From Marinomonas piezotolerans (GTDB lineage Bacteria > Pseudomonadota > Gammaproteobacteria > Pseudomonadales > Marinomonadaceae), in NCBI RefSeq assembly GCF_003362755.1, contig NZ_QKRA01000014.1:1-59692 (forward strand): a DNA stretch of 59,692 nucleotides. The letters run 5' to 3'. Made by a program: the position numbers and the translations under genes. The notes beneath the pieces are model-generated. The model made no database searches and was not told the origin of the DNA. It saw only the letters and a program-made list of their open reading frames with translations. Below, piece by piece: positions 15,475-24,380 of this stretch; the first letter of the stretch is position 1, and each line of letters starts with the position of its first letter.

Positions 15475-16470
15475 TTATTTAATTAGGCCAATCTCTTTGT
15501 AGTAACGAACAGCGCCAGGGTGCAACTGGATTCCATTGCTTTCAGGTAGTGCTGCTTTTTTAAGATCAAATGCCTTCCATGCTTTAAATTCTTCGCTCAA
15601 CTTATCCATATTCTCGACGACTAATTTGGTGATTTCATAGGCAGAATCATCACTTAGAGAAGCGTTGGCGATTAGATGAGTCCCGAAATTTCCTCCAATG
15701 TTTGGGCCTGTTTGAGCGTCAAACCATTTGCCATATTCACCTTCTTGGAGACCAATTCCTTTGAAAGCAGCAATAGAAAGAGGTGACATATCTAAGAATT
15801 CTACATCCCCAGTTAAGCTAATTTCAGTAATGGTAGGGTGCCCTCTCAAGATCGTATCGAAGTACAGGTCTACTCGCTTATCTCTCATTAAACCAGACAT
15901 CTGAGACGAGTTTACTTGAACGATGCTGCCGCCTTGCTGCTTAATTTTGTCTCTGTCCAGATTGTAAGCAGCTAAAATGGTATCAACAACAGGAGGGATG
16001 TTAGAGCCTGCAGGCTTCATCATTATATTGATAGGTTTGCCTGACGTTAAAATGTCGTCTAGGGTCTTAAAACCATTTTCAGACATGTAATCTTTGCGCG
16101 CGATGGCGCCGATGTAAACGGGGTTCAAGCCGCCAACAAGTGAGCGAATGTTGTCTGCTTTTTTGCCCTTGTATAACAGCATACCTTCCACAGCCCATTG
16201 CGATGTGGCGATATTTGAAATGGCTATTTGGGCTTTTCCTGCATTGACAACCATTGGATTTGCAACACCGCCGCCTCGAGCTAAAATCTCGACATCTAAG
16301 TCGGAGCCTGAAGCTTCAACCATCTTTTGAATCGCTGCTGCGCCCACGTACCAACCTGAGCCTACGGGCATGGCTCCTAATCTAAGTTGTTCTGCTATCG
16401 AGTTTTGGGAGACTACTGTTACTAATAGTAGGGCTAAAATTGAGTAGAGTTTTGATGTTATTTTTATCAT
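15475..16470 (-). CDS. TAXI-family TRAP solute-binding protein
   Basis: The 331-residue protein has a signal peptide (about residues 1-26, ending NSIAEQ) and the TAXI layout, beginning LRLGAMPVGSGWYVGAAAIQ and containing the ARGGGVANPMVVNAGKAQIAI region and the C-terminal LHPGAVRYYKEIGL. It captures a substrate in the periplasm and hands it to the fused permease encoded next. Between this gene and the DapA-family gene is a strong hairpin (16488-16513), which may set the binding protein's level separately. The LPESN and VVDTIL loops near the ligand site do not reveal the substrate. Confidence 0.92.
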   Translation of the reverse strand: MIKITSKLYSILALLLVTVVSQNSIAEQLRLGAMPVGSGWYVGAAAIQKMVEASGSDLDVEILARGGGVANPMVVNAGKAQIAISNIATSQWAVEGMLLYKGKKADNIRSLVGGLNPVYIGAIARKDYMSENGFKTLDDILTSGKPINIMMKPAGSNIPPVVDTILAAYNLDRDKIKQQGGSIVQVNSSQMSGLMRDKRVDLYFDTILRGHPTITEISLTGDVEFLDMSPLSIAAFKGIGLQEGEYGKWFDAQTGPNIGGNFGTHLIANASLSDDSAYEITKLVVENMDKLSEEFKAWKAFDLKKAALPESNGIQLHPGAVRYYKEIGLIK

Positions 16471-16487
16471 TGCATTCTCCTACTGTT

Positions 16488-16513
16488 CTAGGGAGGGTTT
16501 TACCCCTCCCTAG
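16488..16513 (-). terminator. Intercistronic hairpin upstream of the TAXI binding-protein gene
   Basis: A perfect 10-base GC-rich stem, CTAGGGAGGG and its complement, encloses a 6-base loop between the DapA-family gene and the TAXI gene. There is no clean T tract on either strand. It may be a partial terminator or an RNA-stabilising element that gives different amounts of enzyme and binding protein. Confidence 0.5.
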
Positions 16514-16564
16514 ATACTATGTTTAACAACATAAGCTATTTGATGTAACCGTTGCTTTCCGTCG

Positions 16565-17491
16565 TTAGATTATTCCTGCTGATTGTAGCGCTTGTTTGAT
16601 TTCAAGATCAGCGCCTTCAGCAAGCGGTAACAAAGGTGAACGGACAGTTGCGTGTTCTAAGATCCCTCGTGCTACGAGTGCGTGTTTCAGAGCAACGGTA
16701 CCTTCCATGTGCGAGCCGCGGTGGTAAACGGTCGATGTAACGGGAAGTAGCTTATCATGAATTTCTCTAGCTTTTGGATAGTCTTTATTCTTACCAGCTT
16801 TGATTAATTCAACCAATAGCTCAGGAGCAACATTACCGTAACCTACTAGTAGGCCATCTACGTCAAACATTGTGTGCAGTAAGTATTCATCGTGACAGCT
16901 TAAGATTTGTAGATCTGGGCGCTCAGCACGCACGACAGGAATTTCAGTGTCCCAGCGCTTCATGTTACGTACGCCGTTTTTCATCGCAAACACGCCTGGT
17001 TGATCAGCAATTTCCAACTGAGTTTCTAAGTCATAAGTACATTTAGTGACATCAGGGTATTGGAAAAGAATTAGAGGTAATCCGCTCTCTTCATAACACA
17101 CACGGTATTTGTCTTGAGGCGCACCTTTTTGATAACCGAATCGAAGCCAGCCATGAGATGGGTACATCAAACCAGCCTTTGCTCCAGCTTGAACCGCGTT
17201 TTTACACTCTTCAGCAGCAACTTCCGTCCCTTCGCGTGTAATACCGGCAATGATAGGTATCTCATCGTTTACAGAATCCACAAATGCTTCGATGACTTTC
17301 ATTTGCTCTTTTTCAGAAAGAAACGTGCCTTCACCAGCATGGCCAAGTACTGTTAGGCTTTTAACGCCGTCCACACTTTTTAACCAAGAACCCAAACGCT
17401 GGATCGCTTTATAGTCCACAGAGCCATCACGGTTGAATGGTGTAACTGGTGCTGGGTTTAGTCCACGTAGATCGATATCTATTTTGCTCAT
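16565..17491 (-). CDS. Dihydrodipicolinate synthase-family lyase/aldolase
   Basis: The 308-residue protein is a class I aldolase of the DapA/NanA family. The Schiff-base lysine is in FAMKNGVRN (about residue 164) and the catalytic tyrosine in LFQYPDVTK (about 137). The usual GTTGE motif is replaced by GHAGEG (about 49-54), and the SHGWLRFG segment differs from DapA, so it is probably not the lysine-synthesis enzyme but a catabolic lyase that cleaves or dehydrates a keto-acid sugar or similar compound. It is the first gene of a minus-strand group with a TAXI-TRAP transporter and is divergent from a LysR gene, which supports uptake and breakdown of one substrate. Confidence 0.88.
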   Translation of the reverse strand: MSKIDIDLRGLNPAPVTPFNRDGSVDYKAIQRLGSWLKSVDGVKSLTVLGHAGEGTFLSEKEQMKVIEAFVDSVNDEIPIIAGITREGTEVAAEECKNAVQAGAKAGLMYPSHGWLRFGYQKGAPQDKYRVCYEESGLPLILFQYPDVTKCTYDLETQLEIADQPGVFAMKNGVRNMKRWDTEIPVVRAERPDLQILSCHDEYLLHTMFDVDGLLVGYGNVAPELLVELIKAGKNKDYPKAREIHDKLLPVTSTVYHRGSHMEGTVALKHALVARGILEHATVRSPLLPLAEGADLEIKQALQSAGII

Positions 17492-17618
17492 TCTGATTTC
17501 CTGTATTTATTGTTCGAATTTTAAGATGCCCGTGCTCTTTCTGGGCATAGAAACAGGGTAGTAATTGAACAGATATATTAATACTGTAGAATTGGGATTT
17601 CTGATATGCATTTTATGT

Positions 17619-18536
17619 ATGGGGTGTGAGTTGAATTACTTAGCTTGGAAGGTGTTTGTTGACGTATGTGAGCTTGGCAGCCTTAGTAAAGTGGCTATTC
17701 TTTGGAATACCAGCCAACCACAGATTAGTCGCCAAATAAAATCTCTTGAAAAGGAGTTTGCTTGTCGGCTATTTGTTCGCAATGGACGGGGGGTGGAGCT
17801 TACTGAAATAGGTCGACTGCTTGAACCTGAAATCCGCAGGTGGTTGCAGCAAACGGAGCAACTAGAGAATAACATTAGGAACAGTTCTGGGTTGCCGATA
17901 GGTAAAGTAAGGCTAGCAATCCTGCCTTCAACAGCATCACCATGGCTGAGCGAAGTGTATAAGTTGGCAAGTGAGAAATACCCTGACATTCAGTTGGAGG
18001 TGAGAGAAGGCCAAGGTCATCAGCTTGAAAGTTGGCTAGAGCAGGGGAAAGTAGATCTCGCCTTAATGTTTCGTCACAGTGTTGAACATAGTACTGGAGA
18101 TATATATTTACGTGATACGGCCACGTTTTTGGTTGGGTCGCCCAATAACCCACTCACAATAAATGATACGATTGAGTTTTCTAAGTTAGACGGGGTGCCG
18201 CTGACATCATTTTGTCGTCCAAGTAGTTGGAGAGATTATCTAGAGGTAATTGCAAGAAGGCATGATATAAAGCTAAATGTGGTTCTAGAAGCGGATTCAC
18301 TGTCGCTTCAAACGCACGCTGTTTTATCTAGTAATTGCTATGCTTTGTTAGGTGCATACGCCAGTTATGCGGCGCAAAAATCACTGGGCCTCTCTTTATC
18401 AAAGGTAATTGCACCAAATGTAAAGCGTTATTTGACCCTGTCTATGTCTCCGCATGGTCAGTTAACCTTAGCCATCAAAAAAATTCGTGAGCTCATTAAA
18501 GAAGTCGCAGACAAATATCCGCCTGGCTTTGAATAG
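17619..18536 (+). CDS. LysR-family transcriptional regulator of the TRAP/lyase cassette
   Basis: LysR-type regulators bind DNA with an N-terminal winged helix and sense a small molecule with a C-terminal domain like a binding protein. The helix-turn-helix (LGSLSKVAILWNTSQPQISRQIKSLE) is visible near residues 18-43. The 305-residue reading from ATG 17619 begins MGCELNYLAWKVF, which matches the usual position of the DNA-binding domain; a longer TTG reading from 17565 is less likely. It is divergent from the DapA-family gene, with 127 bases between, the classic LysR arrangement, and probably controls that operon in response to the transported compound. Confidence 0.9.
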   Translation: MGCELNYLAWKVFVDVCELGSLSKVAILWNTSQPQISRQIKSLEKEFACRLFVRNGRGVELTEIGRLLEPEIRRWLQQTEQLENNIRNSSGLPIGKVRLAILPSTASPWLSEVYKLASEKYPDIQLEVREGQGHQLESWLEQGKVDLALMFRHSVEHSTGDIYLRDTATFLVGSPNNPLTINDTIEFSKLDGVPLTSFCRPSSWRDYLEVIARRHDIKLNVVLEADSLSLQTHAVLSSNCYALLGAYASYAAQKSLGLSLSKVIAPNVKRYLTLSMSPHGQLTLAIKKIRELIKEVADKYPPGFE

Positions 18537-18624
18537 GAGTATCTAAATGCAGCCTTTACCCATTATTCGCTCACAATGAAGAACGTGATCTCTGCAGTTA
18601 TCAAATCAAAGGTATAGTCCCTTA

Positions 18625-19491
18625 ATGGATATGATTCGTTTTGGAATGGCCCAATGGCAGCACCCAGCTTGGGTGGATTGGATTTACCCTCGTTCAGAAG
18701 CACCATCATCACGGCTGGGATACTATGCTCGCTTTTTTAATAGTGTCGAGGTAGGTAGTACTTTTTATACGGAGGTCGCTGCTGATCAAATAATCAAATG
18801 GGCAGCGCTGGTATCAAGCGACTTTCGTTTCTCATTTAAAGTGCCTCGGGGAATATCGCATCAATTGAATGAAATTCCATTTCCTCAGGTACTGCAGCAT
18901 TGGCAGCGCTTTCAGGATTTATTGCTACCGATTCAGGATCAATTGGGGCCGACGATGTTGCAGTTCCCTGCTTCGGTAGATGTATCGTATTTAGATAAAA
19001 TTAGTCAGTTATGTAACGAATGGAGGTTACCGAGCAGTCTGAGTGTTGAAGTTCGGTCTCTGTCATACTTTGATAAGTTTGAAGGTGAGGCCTCACTATT
19101 GCGTGTACTGGCAAATGGCCAGTATGACAAGGTGGTGATGGATTCGCGCCCCGTATTTTCTACAGACGCATATTGCGAGAGTCTGGTTGAGGCGCAGCGC
19201 AAAAAGCCAAGAGTTCCCTGCCACGCCGTTGCCACGGGCTTTTCGCCTGTTGTCCGATTTGTGGGGCATCCAGATTTAGAGCGTAATCATTTTTGGTTAG
19301 ATCAATGGGCAGACAAGTTGTTGATGTGGTTGGAAGAAGGGAGGTCACCGACAGTATTTGTGCATTCATCAGACAATATTGCTGCACCGACACTTGCTGC
19401 TTGGTTAGATGACAAGCTTGATGCCAAAAGTGACAGATATGCTAAGCGCTTGTTGTTGCCTTCTCAGCACGATCAAATCGGACTGTTTTAA
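18625..19491 (+). CDS. DUF72 (YecE-like) protein
   Basis: The 288-residue protein belongs to DUF72, a TIM-barrel-like family of unknown function related to E. coli YecE. The family pattern appears as IRFGMAQWQHPAW near the start, LGYYARFFNSVEVGSTFY at about 32-50 and FSFKVPRGISH at about 70-82. The family's usual ALEFRH motif is SVEVRSLSYF here. The C-terminal part includes VFVHSSDNIAAPTLAAWLD. It lies on the same strand as the NIF3-like gene 15 bases downstream. Confidence 0.85.
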   Translation: MDMIRFGMAQWQHPAWVDWIYPRSEAPSSRLGYYARFFNSVEVGSTFYTEVAADQIIKWAALVSSDFRFSFKVPRGISHQLNEIPFPQVLQHWQRFQDLLLPIQDQLGPTMLQFPASVDVSYLDKISQLCNEWRLPSSLSVEVRSLSYFDKFEGEASLLRVLANGQYDKVVMDSRPVFSTDAYCESLVEAQRKKPRVPCHAVATGFSPVVRFVGHPDLERNHFWLDQWADKLLMWLEEGRSPTVFVHSSDNIAAPTLAAWLDDKLDAKSDRYAKRLLLPSQHDQIGLF

Positions 19492-19506
19492 TAAGGAATG
19501 AGTATT

Positions 19507-19815
19507 ATGTATTCGTTGGTCTTTTATGTCCCAGAAACCCATTTGGAGGCCGTTAAACGGGCTGTATTTGCGGCTGGAGCAGGCAAAATGGGTAATTATG
19601 AGCACGCCTGTTGGCAGGTTAAGGGGCAAGGCCAGTTCCAGCCTAAAGTGGGAGCAACGCCGTACGTTGGTGATGTTGGTCGGCTTGAAGTAGTAAGTGA
19701 GTATCGAGTCGAGATGGTTTTGATGGCTTCATGCCGAGAGCAGGTGGTAAGGGCTTTAAAGTTAAGCCACCCCTATGAAGAAGTGGCTTATCAAATAAGT
19801 GCTATTGAGCATTAA
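19507..19815 (+). CDS. NIF3/YqfO-like small protein (PII-like fold)
   Basis: A 102-residue protein resembling the inserted PII/CutA-like domain of YqfO (NIF3 family), which also exists alone in many gammaproteobacteria. Visible hallmarks are YVPETHLEAVKRAVFAAGAG, then GNYEHACWQVKGQGQF, P-x-GATPYVGDVGRLE and the terminal SHPYEEVAYQI. The function is unknown; the fold suggests a small-molecule or metal-binding trimer. ATG 19507 is used because AAGGA at 19493-19497 lies next to, rather than upstream of, the earlier ATG 19498. The 3' end overlaps the convergent Nudix gene by 14 bases. Confidence 0.85.
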   Translation: MYSLVFYVPETHLEAVKRAVFAAGAGKMGNYEHACWQVKGQGQFQPKVGATPYVGDVGRLEVVSEYRVEMVLMASCREQVVRALKLSHPYEEVAYQISAIEH

Positions 19816-20341
19816 CAATTATGCTGGCTTCATGAAAGCCGTAATGACCGGTTTTATGATCGTCTAGGAAAAACTTTAGTGTTTTGGTAACGCTGCTAAA
19901 TGCAATGTCGTCCCAAGGAATATCATGAAACTCAAACAAGGCCACTTCAGAGCTTTCTGATGTGGGATGGAAATCTGCTTGCCTCAACTCCGCTAAATAA
20001 TACAGGTGGACTTGGTTAACGTGCGGGATGCTGATAATCGAAAAGGGCTGCTTTGCTATCGCATGTGATCCGCTTTCTTCTAAAGTTTCCCGCAGTGCCC
20101 CTTCGAGCGCTGTTTCATTGTTTTCCATGAATCCAGCGGGTAATGTCCAATAGCCTAGGCGAGGCTCGATATTGCGCTTGCACAGTAAGATCTTGCCTTC
20201 AAATAATGGCAGAGTACCTGTGATCATTCTTGGGTTATCGTAATCAATAAAATCACAGTTAGGGCACACTGCTCGTTCGCGGTTATCGCCATCAGGGATT
20301 TCCATATTCACTTGGTGACCACATTTCGGGCAGAATCTCAT
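19802..20341 (-). CDS. Nudix hydrolase with N-terminal zinc ribbon
   Basis: This 179-residue protein has a zinc ribbon (CPKCGH at 4-9 and CPNCDF at 26-31) followed by a Nudix domain. The Nudix box reads GFMENNETALEGALRETLEESG, a good match to Gx5Ex7REUxEExGU. The combination resembles the NADH-pyrophosphatase-like ADP-ribose/NAD Nudix group. Substrate is not clear. It is convergent with the NIF3-like gene and lies 12 bases after the CorC-type transporter gene, so it may be transcribed with that gene. Confidence 0.9.
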   Translation of the reverse strand: MRFCPKCGHQVNMEIPDGDNRERAVCPNCDFIDYDNPRMITGTLPLFEGKILLCKRNIEPRLGYWTLPAGFMENNETALEGALRETLEESGSHAIAKQPFSIISIPHVNQVHLYYLAELRQADFHPTSESSEVALFEFHDIPWDDIAFSSVTKTLKFFLDDHKTGHYGFHEASIIVNAQ

Positions 20342-20353
20342 AATCGTTACCTT

Positions 20354-21610
20354 CTAGCGTTTGTGTTCTAATCGAGCGAATTTTACGACCTTGTCTTCTA
20401 TTTCTTGTATTTCAATCATGTAGTTGTCCACCCATAGGCTAATCGGGTGTTCAGGAATGAATTCTAGAGTTTCTATAATCAACCCATTGAGTGTCTTTGG
20501 GCCGTCCGTCGGAAGGTGCCAGCTTAGCGCCTTATTGATGTCGCGGATATGTGTAGAGCCCTCAATTCGGAATGAGCCGTCATCAAGCAGTGAAATCTCT
20601 TCTTCATCGTCTTGCTGTGGCGGCGTAAATTCGCCTACGATTTCCTCTAAAATGTCTTCTAATGCAGCAATACCTTGAACGTCACCGTACTCATCTACAA
20701 CAATGCCCATTTGCTGGTGATCTTTTTGGAAATTGAGTAGCACGGTATTAATTGAAGTGCTCTCAGGGATAAAGTAGGGCTCTAATGTTGCCTTAAGAAG
20801 TGCAGCTTTAGAGGGATTTGCTTCACGTAAAAACTGAGCTGCATGGCGAGCATGAAGTATGCCAATAACCTTATTAATCTCACCATTATAAACAGGCATT
20901 CGTGTATGGCGTGATTCGCAAATTTGCTGAATGATTTCTTCGATGGAGTCTTCTATGTCAATCCCGATGACCTCGTTACGAGGAACCATAATATCTTCTA
21001 CTGAAACGTTTTCGAGATCCAGTATTGATAAGAGCATTTCTTGGTGGGCTGCTGGAATGAGGCCGCTCGCTTCATTTACAACGGTTCTCAACTCCTCAGA
21101 GCCCAACTTGTCGGAGTTACCATGACCATGACGAATACCGAATATCATTAGTAGGCCGTTAGACAGTGTATTTACGATGACCACTAACGGGTATAACGCC
21201 TTGAGTAAAATGGTTAATACCCATGATGCTGGGAAGGCGATACGTTCAGGATGAATTGTCGCCATGGTCTTTGGTGTGACCTCGGCAAAAATAAGGATGA
21301 TTAAGGTTAGGGCGGCGGTTGCGATCGCAACACCCGCGTCTCCCCATATCCGCACAGCGATAATGGTTGCTATCGCGGAAGCCAAAATATTGACGAAATT
21401 ATTACCTATCAATATTACGCCGATCAGCCGATCAGGTCGCTCAAGCAATTTACTGGCTTTCTTTGCTGATCTGTGTCCACCTTTTACCAAATGCTTCAGC
21501 CGATATTTGTTGATCGACAACATGCTGGTTTCGGAACTTGAGAAAAAAGCAGAAAAAATGATTAGGAAAAATAGTATTCCAGCGAGAATACCTAAGGGAA
21601 CGTCGTTCAA
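20354..21610 (-). CDS. CNNM/CorC-type transporter with CBS domains (YfjD-like)
   Basis: The 418-residue protein has the CNNM (DUF21) membrane domain with 3-4 membrane segments at about 8-150 including FSSSETSMLSINKYRL, a pair of CBS domains (about 190-320; MVPRNEVIG, GIVVDEYGDVQGIAALEDILEEIVGE seen in part) and a CorC/HlyC C-terminal domain. Such proteins are linked to magnesium or cobalt efflux and resistance. It matches E. coli YfjD in layout, and its place next to ypjD and ffh is conserved in gammaproteobacteria. Confidence 0.9.
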   Translation of the reverse strand: MNDVPLGILAGILFFLIIFSAFFSSSETSMLSINKYRLKHLVKGGHRSAKKASKLLERPDRLIGVILIGNNFVNILASAIATIIAVRIWGDAGVAIATAALTLIILIFAEVTPKTMATIHPERIAFPASWVLTILLKALYPLVVIVNTLSNGLLMIFGIRHGHGNSDKLGSEELRTVVNEASGLIPAAHQEMLLSILDLENVSVEDIMVPRNEVIGIDIEDSIEEIIQQICESRHTRMPVYNGEINKVIGILHARHAAQFLREANPSKAALLKATLEPYFIPESTSINTVLLNFQKDHQQMGIVVDEYGDVQGIAALEDILEEIVGEFTPPQQDDEEEISLLDDGSFRIEGSTHIRDINKALSWHLPTDGPKTLNGLIIETLEFIPEHPISLWVDNYMIEIQEIEDKVVKFARLEHKR

Positions 21611-21681
21611 AAAAATGATGCCTCAATTATGGGATTAGAACGGATTATTAGTTGTCGGCCTGTGAGTGTCAAATGCCATGA

Positions 21682-22449
21682 TCAATTATTAAATATTTCA
21701 ACGGCAATTTGTGTCCCAAAATAACCAAGCATAAGCAAAACGAAACCACTAAGCGTCAATTTAACAGCAAGCTGGCCTCGCCATCCAAGGAAATATCGTC
21801 CAGTTAAAAGTCCCGCAAAAACGAACCATGAAGCCATGGTGAAAACGGTTTTATGAACGAGGTGTTGTGCGAACATATCTTCAATGAAGTAAAAGCCTGT
21901 TGCAATAGTGATACTCAGTAGCAAAAACGCAGCCCAAATGAATTCAAACATGAGCTTTTCTAGTACTTGCAACGGTGGTACTCGTAGTAATTGACGTAGA
22001 TGATGGTGTTTGAGCTGGTATTCTTGGATCGAGAGTAGAATGCCGACACCGCATGCCGCAGTAAATAGGCTGTAGGCCACTGATGCTATTAGGATGTGCA
22101 TAGAAGTGCCTAAAGATGGACTATGTAATTGCTTAAGGTTCCATGGTTCGATTGCGTTAAGGCCAATCATGATCGCTGCCAATACAAAGGCGATGCTAAG
22201 TAAGAGAGACAGGTCTTTGTCCCGATTACTGAACCAAAGCAATAAATTTCCAATCAGAGCGATTAGCAAACCAATGGTTAAAAAATCAAAGCCATCTTTA
22301 CTGCCTAATAATTGAATGAGCGCCATCGTGTGAATGACGATAGAGAGGGCGCCAACCGTTTGCGCGCTGCGAGTGCCAGGGCGCAAAAAGTAGATTGCTC
22401 CGGCAATAATAGACAAAATGCAGGCAGTCCAAAGTGAATACTGAGTCAT
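21682..22449 (-). CDS. ypjD: YpjD-like inner-membrane protein of the CcsA/CcmC family
   Basis: A 255-residue integral membrane protein with about eight hydrophobic segments, related to the heme-handling CcsA/CcmC family (cytochrome c assembly protein domain). The family part LGTSMHILIASVAYSLFTAA is visible around the middle (about 113-132), and a C-terminal FVFAGLLTGRYFLGWRGQ follows. The neighbouring position, divergent from ffh and followed by a YfjD-like gene, is the same in E. coli and Pseudomonas. A direct role in heme transport is not shown for YpjD. Confidence 0.88.
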   Translation of the reverse strand: MTQYSLWTACILSIIAGAIYFLRPGTRSAQTVGALSIVIHTMALIQLLGSKDGFDFLTIGLLIALIGNLLLWFSNRDKDLSLLLSIAFVLAAIMIGLNAIEPWNLKQLHSPSLGTSMHILIASVAYSLFTAACGVGILLSIQEYQLKHHHLRQLLRVPPLQVLEKLMFEFIWAAFLLLSITIATGFYFIEDMFAQHLVHKTVFTMASWFVFAGLLTGRYFLGWRGQLAVKLTLSGFVLLMLGYFGTQIAVEIFNN

Positions 22450-22576
22450 GTATAAGCCGATCCAATGGTTAAAACTATAGGGTGACGATCAAATCTTCGT
22501 TATAATAAAGTCAATTTCACCTTGGATAAACTGAAATGCACGGTTTTTTCCATCTAGAGCAAATTTTGAGGGCAAT

Positions 22577-23965
22577 ATGTTCGACAACTTATCGGATCGC
22601 TTAACGTCATCCTTAGATCGCATACGCGGTCGAGCTAAACTCACCGAAGACAACATCAAAGACGTGTTGCGTGAAGTGCGTATGGCACTTTTGGAAGCTG
22701 ACGTCGCGTTGCCAGTTGTTAAAGACTTCATTGCAGCCGTAAAAGACCGGGCAGTCGGCACCGAAGTGACGCGTAGTTTGAGTCCAGGTCAAGTTTTTCT
22801 CAAAATCGTCAAGCAAGAACTTGAAGCGGTTATGGGGCAAGAAAATGATGAGCTGAATCTCCGCGTTACGCCTCCAGCCGTTATTTTGCTAGCAGGTTTG
22901 CAAGGTGCTGGTAAGACGACCTCAGCGGGTAAACTTGCTAAATATCTGACTGAGCGTCAGAAAAAATCTGTGGCGGTTGTTAGTGCCGACGTCTACCGAC
23001 CTGCGGCGATCAAACAGCTGGAGACTCTTGCGAAAGAAGTGGGAGTAGATTTCATTCCTAGCGATATCTCTCAAAAGCCGATTGATATTGCTAATAATGC
23101 GATAGGTGTAGCGAAGAAAAGCCATAAAGATGTCTTGATCGTTGATACCGCCGGTCGACTGGCGATTGATGAAGATATGATGGCTGAGATTAAGGCATTA
23201 CACGGAGCTATCAACCCAGTAGAGACGTTGTTTGTAGTCGATGCCATGACAGGTCAGGATGCCGCCAACACCGCGAAAGCGTTTGGTGATGTGTTGCCTT
23301 TGACAGGTGTTATCCTAACGAAAACCGATGGTGATGCTCGAGGCGGTGCGGCGTTGTCTGTGCGTCATGTGACTGGCAAGCCGATTAAGTTTTTGGGGGT
23401 GGGTGAGAAAACAGATGCGCTGGAGCCTTTTTATCCTGATCGCTTAGCCTCTCGCATCCTTGGTATGGGCGATATGCTTTCTCTAATAGAGCAAGCAGAA
23501 CAAAAAATTGACAAGGATAAAGCTGAAAAGCTTGCAGGTAAGTTAAAGAAAGGTAAAGGCTTTGACTTAGAAGACTTTAAAGAACAGCTTCAGCAAATGA
23601 AAAACATGGGTGGTATGACGTCAATGCTGGACAAGCTTCCTGGTATGGGGCAGTTGGGTGATATCCAAGACAAAGTGAACGATAAAATGTTCGTGCAAAT
23701 GGAAGCCTTGATTAATTCTATGACGCCCGCAGAGCGCCGTAATCCAGATGTGATTAACGGCTCACGTAAAAAGCGGATTTCTGCAGGGGCAGGATTACAG
23801 ATTCAAGATTTGAATCGTCTGCTTAAACAGCATAAACAAATGCAGAAGATGATGAAGAAATTCAGCTCAAAAGGCGGGATGAAAAAAATGATGCGAGGAA
23901 TGGGGGGGATGCTTCCTGGTGGCGGTGGCGGCTTCCCAGGTGGTGGCAACTTCCCTAAATTTTAA
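22577..23965 (+). CDS. ffh: Signal recognition particle GTPase Ffh
   Basis: Ffh with 4.5S RNA binds signal sequences on ribosomes and delivers inner-membrane proteins to FtsY. The 462-residue protein has the N domain (about 1-85), the G domain with GLQGAGKTT at about 104-112, DTAGR, and TKTDGDARGG, and a methionine-rich M domain (about 325-435) with the RNA-binding segment GSRKKRISAGAG. The C-terminal tail is glycine-rich (GGGGGFPGGGNF). A TATAAT -10 element lies at 22501-22506. An intrinsic terminator follows the stop. Confidence 0.98.
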   Translation: MFDNLSDRLTSSLDRIRGRAKLTEDNIKDVLREVRMALLEADVALPVVKDFIAAVKDRAVGTEVTRSLSPGQVFLKIVKQELEAVMGQENDELNLRVTPPAVILLAGLQGAGKTTSAGKLAKYLTERQKKSVAVVSADVYRPAAIKQLETLAKEVGVDFIPSDISQKPIDIANNAIGVAKKSHKDVLIVDTAGRLAIDEDMMAEIKALHGAINPVETLFVVDAMTGQDAANTAKAFGDVLPLTGVILTKTDGDARGGAALSVRHVTGKPIKFLGVGEKTDALEPFYPDRLASRILGMGDMLSLIEQAEQKIDKDKAEKLAGKLKKGKGFDLEDFKEQLQQMKNMGGMTSMLDKLPGMGQLGDIQDKVNDKMFVQMEALINSMTPAERRNPDVINGSRKKRISAGAGLQIQDLNRLLKQHKQMQKMMKKFSSKGGMKKMMRGMGGMLPGGGGGFPGGGNFPKF

Positions 23966-23993
23966 ACTTCGTAGCGCAAAAGAAAAATTGTTG

Positions 23994-24022
23994 AAAGGGC
24001 GATCAATTCGCCCTTTTGTTTT
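23994..24022 (+). terminator. Intrinsic terminator after ffh
   Basis: AAAGGGCGA and its complement TCGCCCTTT form a 9-base stem with a 5-base loop, followed by a T-rich stretch (TGTTTTT). It separates ffh from the rpsP operon. Confidence 0.85.
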
Positions 24023-24116
24023 TCTAAAGAATCGACTAGAATATGCCGCCTTCTTGTACTAGGCCGATAACCAGCCTAACAAGAGGTGTTTCGTTAAGCA
24101 ATAAGGAACCAATCAT

Positions 24117-24365
24117 ATGGTAACTATTCGTCTTTCTCGTGGTGGCTCTAAGAAGCGCCCTTTCTATCACTTAAGCGTGGCTGATAGCCGTCGTGCACGT
24201 GATGGTCGTTTTATCGAGCGTATCGGTTTTTTTAACCCTGTTGCTCGTGGTCAAGAAGAACGTCTACGTATTGATCTAGACCGTGTTAATCACTGGGTAG
24301 GTCAAGGTGCACAACTTTCTGACCGTGTTGCTCAGCTTGTTAAAGAAGCTGGCAAAAACGCTTAA
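24117..24365 (+). CDS. rpsP: 30S ribosomal protein S16
   Basis: S16 is needed for 30S assembly. The 82-residue sequence [36 protein letters not shown] and [17 protein letters not shown] is an unmistakable full-length match. It is first in the conserved rpsP-rimM-trmD-rplS operon, with an AAGGA ribosome site close upstream. Transcription probably starts from a weak promoter between the ffh terminator and the gene (a TAGAAT -10-like element near 24037). Confidence 0.98.
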   Translation: MVTIRLSRGGSKKRPFYHLSVADSRRARDGRFIERIGFFNPVARGQEERLRIDLDRVNHWVGQGAQLSDRVAQLVKEAGKNA

Positions 24366-24380
24366 TATTGGGGTAATGCA

